From an uncultured Gammaproteobacteria bacterium (GTDB taxonomy: Bacteria; Pseudomonadota; Gammaproteobacteria; GCA-002705445; GCA-002716945): a stretch of 64,000 nt of DNA. Made by a program: the position numbers and the translations under genes. This document shows positions 61,190 through 64,000 of this stretch, piece after piece. The stretch spans positions 62,001 through 126,000 of the forward strand of contig CABYTF010000001.1 in assembly GCA_902521725.1 (NCBI GenBank). Direction: 5' to 3'. The first letter of the stretch is position 1. The number at the start of each line of letters is the position of its first letter. The notes beneath the pieces are model-generated. The model was not told where the DNA came from and searched no databases. It saw only the letters and a list, made by a program, of their open reading frames with translations.

Positions 61190-61810
61190 TGACATGCAGA
61201 GAATTTTATTTGATGATGCATACTTTTCATTACCTAAGTAAATTGCCTTGGATATCCCAGCTGATAATCCCATATGAATATTTTTGATGGTATCCTCTAC
61301 AAGTACAGTTTTTTCGAAATCAATCCTGTATCTAGATCGTAGCATATACCAAAGTTGTACATCCTCTTTCACGTAATGCAGTTCGTGTGCACAAACCATC
61401 TCGTCAAAATATGGAGATAAGTCATATTTCTGTAATTTTATGTTTAATGTTTTCCTATGTGCGTTAGTAATTAGAATCATCTTCATTTTACCTTTCAATT
61501 TTTCTAAGCAAGAGATTGAACCCTCGTAGAGTCTTATTTTTCCATAGCTTTCTTCTGCTTTTTTTTGTTTTTCTATATCAATATCAAGCATATTTGACCA
61601 ATAATCTAAGTCGTACCAATCTTTAGAATTTTTTTTGTAATTAAATATTTGTATCGCGAGCCTTTTGGCATCCTCAAAGGATATTTGTCTTTTTTCAGCT
61701 AAAACACTAGGAATCTGGTTTTGCCAAAAATTATTGTCATAAGTATTATCTAAAATAACACCATCCATATCGAATAATAAGCATTCTGTATCTTTAAATA
61801 TCATAACCAT
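61157..61810 (-). CDS. yrfG: HAD-superfamily hydrolase, YrfG (GMP/IMP nucleotidase)-like
   Basis: About 217 residues. HAD motifs: I LLFDMDGVILDN, II LITNAH, III/IV LVEDTIKNIHMGLSAGISKAIYLG. In E. coli the related YrfG dephosphorylates GMP and IMP and lies close to nudE, as here, where nudE is divergent. The ATG at 61810 (or 61804) is preferred over an upstream one that would run into nudE. It is convergent with ubiC, overlapping by 33 bases. Confidence 0.8.
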   Translation of the reverse strand: MVMIFKDTECLLFDMDGVILDNTYDNNFWQNQIPSVLAEKRQISFEDAKRLAIQIFNYKKNSKDWYDLDYWSNMLDIDIEKQKKAEESYGKIRLYEGSISCLEKLKGKMKMILITNAHRKTLNIKLQKYDLSPYFDEMVCAHELHYVKEDVQLWYMLRSRYRIDFEKTVLVEDTIKNIHMGLSAGISKAIYLGNEKYASSNKILCMSSINDVPSAFN

Positions 61811-61842
61811 TAATGTATCATCAACTCTTATTATTTTACAAC

Positions 61843-62367
61843 ATGCCAAAAATTCTGAAAAAATCATCACTCTTTAAAAGTAGATTATTTAATGTCAATG
61901 AGGCAAAAATAGAATTTTCAAATGAAGTTTTAAATTACGAGATCATTTCAGGGACAGGACAGGGTGCCGTATTAATTATTCCTGTTCTTGATAATAATAT
62001 AATATTTATAAAGGAGTATGCAGCTGCTGTAGATGATTACATGTTAACTCTTCCAAAAGGAAAAATAGATTCTAATGAAACAATATATGAAGCAGCTGAT
62101 AGGGAATTACAAGAAGAAGTTGGATTCAAGTCTTGCAAGATAAATTTCATAAAAAAACTATATCTTGCTCCCGGTTATATTGATCATATTACTTATATGA
62201 TGCTTGCAGAGGGTTTAAAACCATCATCACTGATCGGGGACGAACCAGAAGATTTAGAAATCATAAAAGTAGAGATACCGCATATAAATTCACTGCTAGA
62301 AGAATATAAAATTATTGATTCTAGAGTTTATGCTGCGGTGAATTACATACAAAATAATTATGAATAA
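61843..62367 (+). CDS. nudE: ADP compounds hydrolase NudE (Nudix)
   Basis: Hydrolyses ADP-ribose, Ap3A and NADH. 174 residues from the ATG at 61843 (MPKILKKSSLFKSRLFNVNE); the frame is open a little further upstream without similarity. The Nudix box is GKIDSNETIYEAADRELQEEVGF; LPKGKID, LAPGYIDHI and GDEPEDLEII match NudE. Followed by cysQ with an 8-base overlap, the common nudE-cysQ order. Confidence 0.92.
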   Translation: MPKILKKSSLFKSRLFNVNEAKIEFSNEVLNYEIISGTGQGAVLIIPVLDNNIIFIKEYAAAVDDYMLTLPKGKIDSNETIYEAADRELQEEVGFKSCKINFIKKLYLAPGYIDHITYMMLAEGLKPSSLIGDEPEDLEIIKVEIPHINSLLEEYKIIDSRVYAAVNYIQNNYE

Positions 62368-63157
62368 ATTTGACGAACATATTCAAAATCTTGTGACCCT
62401 TTGTTCGAGAGTCGGGAAGATTCAACTAGAAAATCAAAGTAGTTTAAAGATCAAGACAAAATCTGATAAGTCACCCGTCACGAACATTGATTTAATCTCT
62501 AATGACATTATTGTCGAGTATTTATTATCTAATTTTCCTGATGATATCGTGATATCTGAAGAAAATATCGATAACACAAAAAGAGACAACTCTTACTGGG
62601 TAGTTGATCCTATTGACGGGACCAAAGATTATATTAGGGGGGGCAGCCAGTTCTGTATTTGCATCTCATACATAGAAAATAATTATCCAGTTTTTGGGAT
62701 CATTTATATTCCCAGTACGAAAGAATTCTATTATGCAATACAAGGTAACGGCTCGTACTTGATACGTGAGGACAAGGGAAGTGTAAGGTTACCCTCTAAA
62801 ATGAATATTAACGATTGTATATTTTTAAGCACTTCTGTTAGAGAGAGTATATTGGATATATTAGGTAATCACTTCCCTACTTCAGATAGAGTATTTATGT
62901 CTAGTGCGATTAAATTTTCAAAAATTGCTGAGGGCAGTGGTCATTTCTCAGTAAGACTCGGACCGACATATGAATGGGATACTGCAGCTGGACAGTGCAT
63001 TGTTGAGGAGTCTGGCGGCCTATTTTTAGACAAGAATTTAAAAAGATTTTCCTACGGTGCGGAGGATAATTTTCTTAATGGCCCTTTTTTTGTTATTAAT
63101 GGGAATTTAAGTGATTATAAAGATACCATTAGTCAGTGTCTTTCTTTGACAGGATAG
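62360..63157 (+). CDS. cysQ: 3'(2'),5'-bisphosphate nucleotidase CysQ
   Basis: Removes 3'-phosphoadenosine 5'-phosphate, a by-product of sulfate assimilation. Metal motifs: ISEEN, DPIDGTKDYI and EWDTAAGQCIVEESGG. 265 residues is normal. Member of the inositol-monophosphatase superfamily; NudE neighbourhood supports CysQ rather than SuhB. Confidence 0.92.
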   Translation: MNKFDEHIQNLVTLCSRVGKIQLENQSSLKIKTKSDKSPVTNIDLISNDIIVEYLLSNFPDDIVISEENIDNTKRDNSYWVVDPIDGTKDYIRGGSQFCICISYIENNYPVFGIIYIPSTKEFYYAIQGNGSYLIREDKGSVRLPSKMNINDCIFLSTSVRESILDILGNHFPTSDRVFMSSAIKFSKIAEGSGHFSVRLGPTYEWDTAAGQCIVEESGGLFLDKNLKRFSYGAEDNFLNGPFFVINGNLSDYKDTISQCLSLTG

Positions 63158-63272
63158 ATTTTTTATATGCATCTTTATTGAGCTTTTTCATGATTCTATA
63201 TTTGCCTAGGACGCTTTTACACCATGTAGTCATATTTTTTTCATAATCCTTCAATTTATTATTATCAGCCAT
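63129..63272 (-). CDS. Possible small basic protein (47 aa)
   Basis: A minus-strand ATG frame in the gap between cysQ and ccmC: MADNNKLKDYEKNMTTW, CKSVLGKYRIMKKLNKDAY and a Lys-rich end. It overlaps the end of cysQ by 29 bases. No Shine-Dalgarno, no recognised family. It fills an otherwise empty 149-base gap and reads like a real soluble basic peptide, but this is weak evidence. Confidence 0.35.
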   Translation of the reverse strand: MADNNKLKDYEKNMTTWCKSVLGKYRIMKKLNKDAYKKSILSKKDTD

Positions 63273-63306
63273 AGAATCGATTGTGTGTTATTATTTTTTG
63301 TGAATT

Positions 63307-64000
63307 ATGCTTAAAAGTTTATTATCAAAGATTTCCCCTGAAGGGTATTATAAATTTACTAGCGCCATAATACCATGGCTTCTTACCTTATCGCTATTTT
63401 TCATCTCTTTTGGTTTATATCAAGGACTTTTTGTAGCTCCACCTGACTATCAACAGGGAGATGCTTTTCGTATTATGTATGTTCATGTCCCAAGTGCATG
63501 GATTTCCCTATTCGCTTATTCTGTTGTTTTTTTCTCTGCAATTGTATCTTTGATATGGCATGTGAAAGTATATGACGTAATTCTACTTGCTTCATGTAAG
63601 CTCGGGGCGCTTTTCACTTTGTTTACTCTTCTCACTGGAGCTATTTGGGGAAAGCCAATGTGGGGTACATGGTGGGCATGGGACGCAAGATTAACATCAG
63701 AATTGATACTTTTCTTTTTATATCTTTCGATATTACTTTTACATGGCTCTTTCGAAGATAAAAAGAAAGCTGCTTCCGCAGTGAATATTTTAGCTATAAT
63801 TGGTTTTATAAATATCCCAATCATACATTTCTCTGTCGAATGGTGGAACACGCTGCATCAGGGTCCATCTGTAATTAAGTTGAGTACACCTAGCATTGCT
63901 GGGGAAATGTTAACACCACTTATTATCACTGCTTTGGGGTTTACATTATTTTTCTTTGGAGCTATGTTGAAATCTTCTCAAAATATTTTACTAGACTACG
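63307..64000 (+). CDS. ccmC: Heme exporter protein CcmC (3' truncated by window edge)
   Basis: Membrane component of cytochrome c maturation; it loads heme onto CcmE. About 231 residues are visible. Motifs: MYVHVPSAW (first heme-binding His), the tryptophan-rich WGKPMWGTWWAWDARLTSELI, and HFSVEWWNTLHQG (second His). Strong match to E. coli CcmC. The frame stays open to the last base. Neither ccmA nor ccmB precedes it; a possible TATTAT box (63289-63294) suggests its own start. Confidence 0.95.
   Translation, partial: MLKSLLSKISPEGYYKFTSAIIPWLLTLSLFFISFGLYQGLFVAPPDYQQGDAFRIMYVHVPSAWISLFAYSVVFFSAIVSLIWHVKVYDVILLASCKLGALFTLFTLLTGAIWGKPMWGTWWAWDARLTSELILFFLYLSILLLHGSFEDKKKAASAVNILAIIGFINIPIIHFSVEWWNTLHQGPSVIKLSTPSIAGEMLTPLIITALGFTLFFFGAMLKSSQNILLDY

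Overview
The window is one contiguous, AT-rich (roughly one third G+C by eye), gene-dense piece of a small marine-type gammaproteobacterial chromosome. It spans the replication-origin region (rpmH/dnaA/dnaN/recF/gyrB with parAB, rsmG, mnmG and mnmE) and carries a proteorhodopsin-retinal cassette. The proteorhodopsin, low G+C, very short intergenic gaps, many 1-14 nt gene overlaps and scarce Shine-Dalgarno sequences suggest a streamlined surface-ocean lineage such as SAR86 or the SUP05/Arctic96BD-19 group. The gene orders yibN-secB-gpsA, hemD-hemC/argH, lptM-lysA-dapF-xerC and hslV-hslU-DUF971 are those of Gammaproteobacteria. The exact clade is an inference I cannot test here.

Layout. 1-3.3 kb: end of glnA, then ntrB-ntrC (nitrogen control). 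3.3-5.5 kb, minus strand: arsR-type regulator, yibN-like rhodanese, secB, gpsA. 5.5-8.2 kb, plus strand: carboxy-terminal protease, lipoprotein hydrolase, SHOCT protein, small membrane protein. 8.2-11.1 kb, minus: acs, an unknown gene and an SRAP/YedK protein. 11.3-18 kb, minus: ytoQ, a TIGR03643 gene, a small membrane gene, then proteorhodopsin-crtI-crtB-crtY-blh and a DUF2721 protein. 18-21.3 kb: S51 peptidase, sixA and a HaeIII-type restriction-modification pair. 21.5-31.4 kb, minus: glmS, glmU and the whole atp operon (atpIBEFHAGDC). 31.5-39.3 kb, minus: parB, parA, rsmG, mnmG, mnmE, yidC, yidD, rnpA, rpmH. 39.4-46.9 kb, plus: dnaA, dnaN, recF, gyrB, xthA and an orphan ParA. 46.9-52.2 kb: SDR, hemD and hemC (minus), argH and two small genes (plus), a carboxylesterase (minus). 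52.3-61.2 kb, plus: lptM, lysA, a methyltransferase, dapF, xerC, hslV, hslU, a DUF971 gene, ridA, recG, ubiC. 61.2-64 kb: HAD phosphatase (minus), nudE, cysQ and the start of ccmC (plus).

How the parts fit. Proteorhodopsin pumps protons using retinal made by CrtB, CrtI, CrtY and Blh; the nearby F-type ATP synthase, whose c subunit looks proton-type, can use that gradient. The change from minus-strand to plus-strand genes at rpmH/dnaA, the DnaA box in the dnaA-dnaN gap, and two parS-like sites inside recF place the origin near 39-41 kb.

The main points of interest are: a glutamine synthetase without its adenylylation tyrosine; several start codons sitting exactly where transcription should begin (leaderless mRNAs); hairpins between a highly expressed gene and the next gene (glnA/ntrB, proteorhodopsin/crtI); an ArsR regulator with the cysteine pair of persulfide sensors; a blue-tuned proteorhodopsin cassette without crtE; and a HaeIII-like restriction system. 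I found no wholly new multi-gene system. No tRNA, rRNA, CRISPR array, transposase or phage gene was recognised. No gene-free stretch exceeds 300 bases; the longest is 21305-21523.
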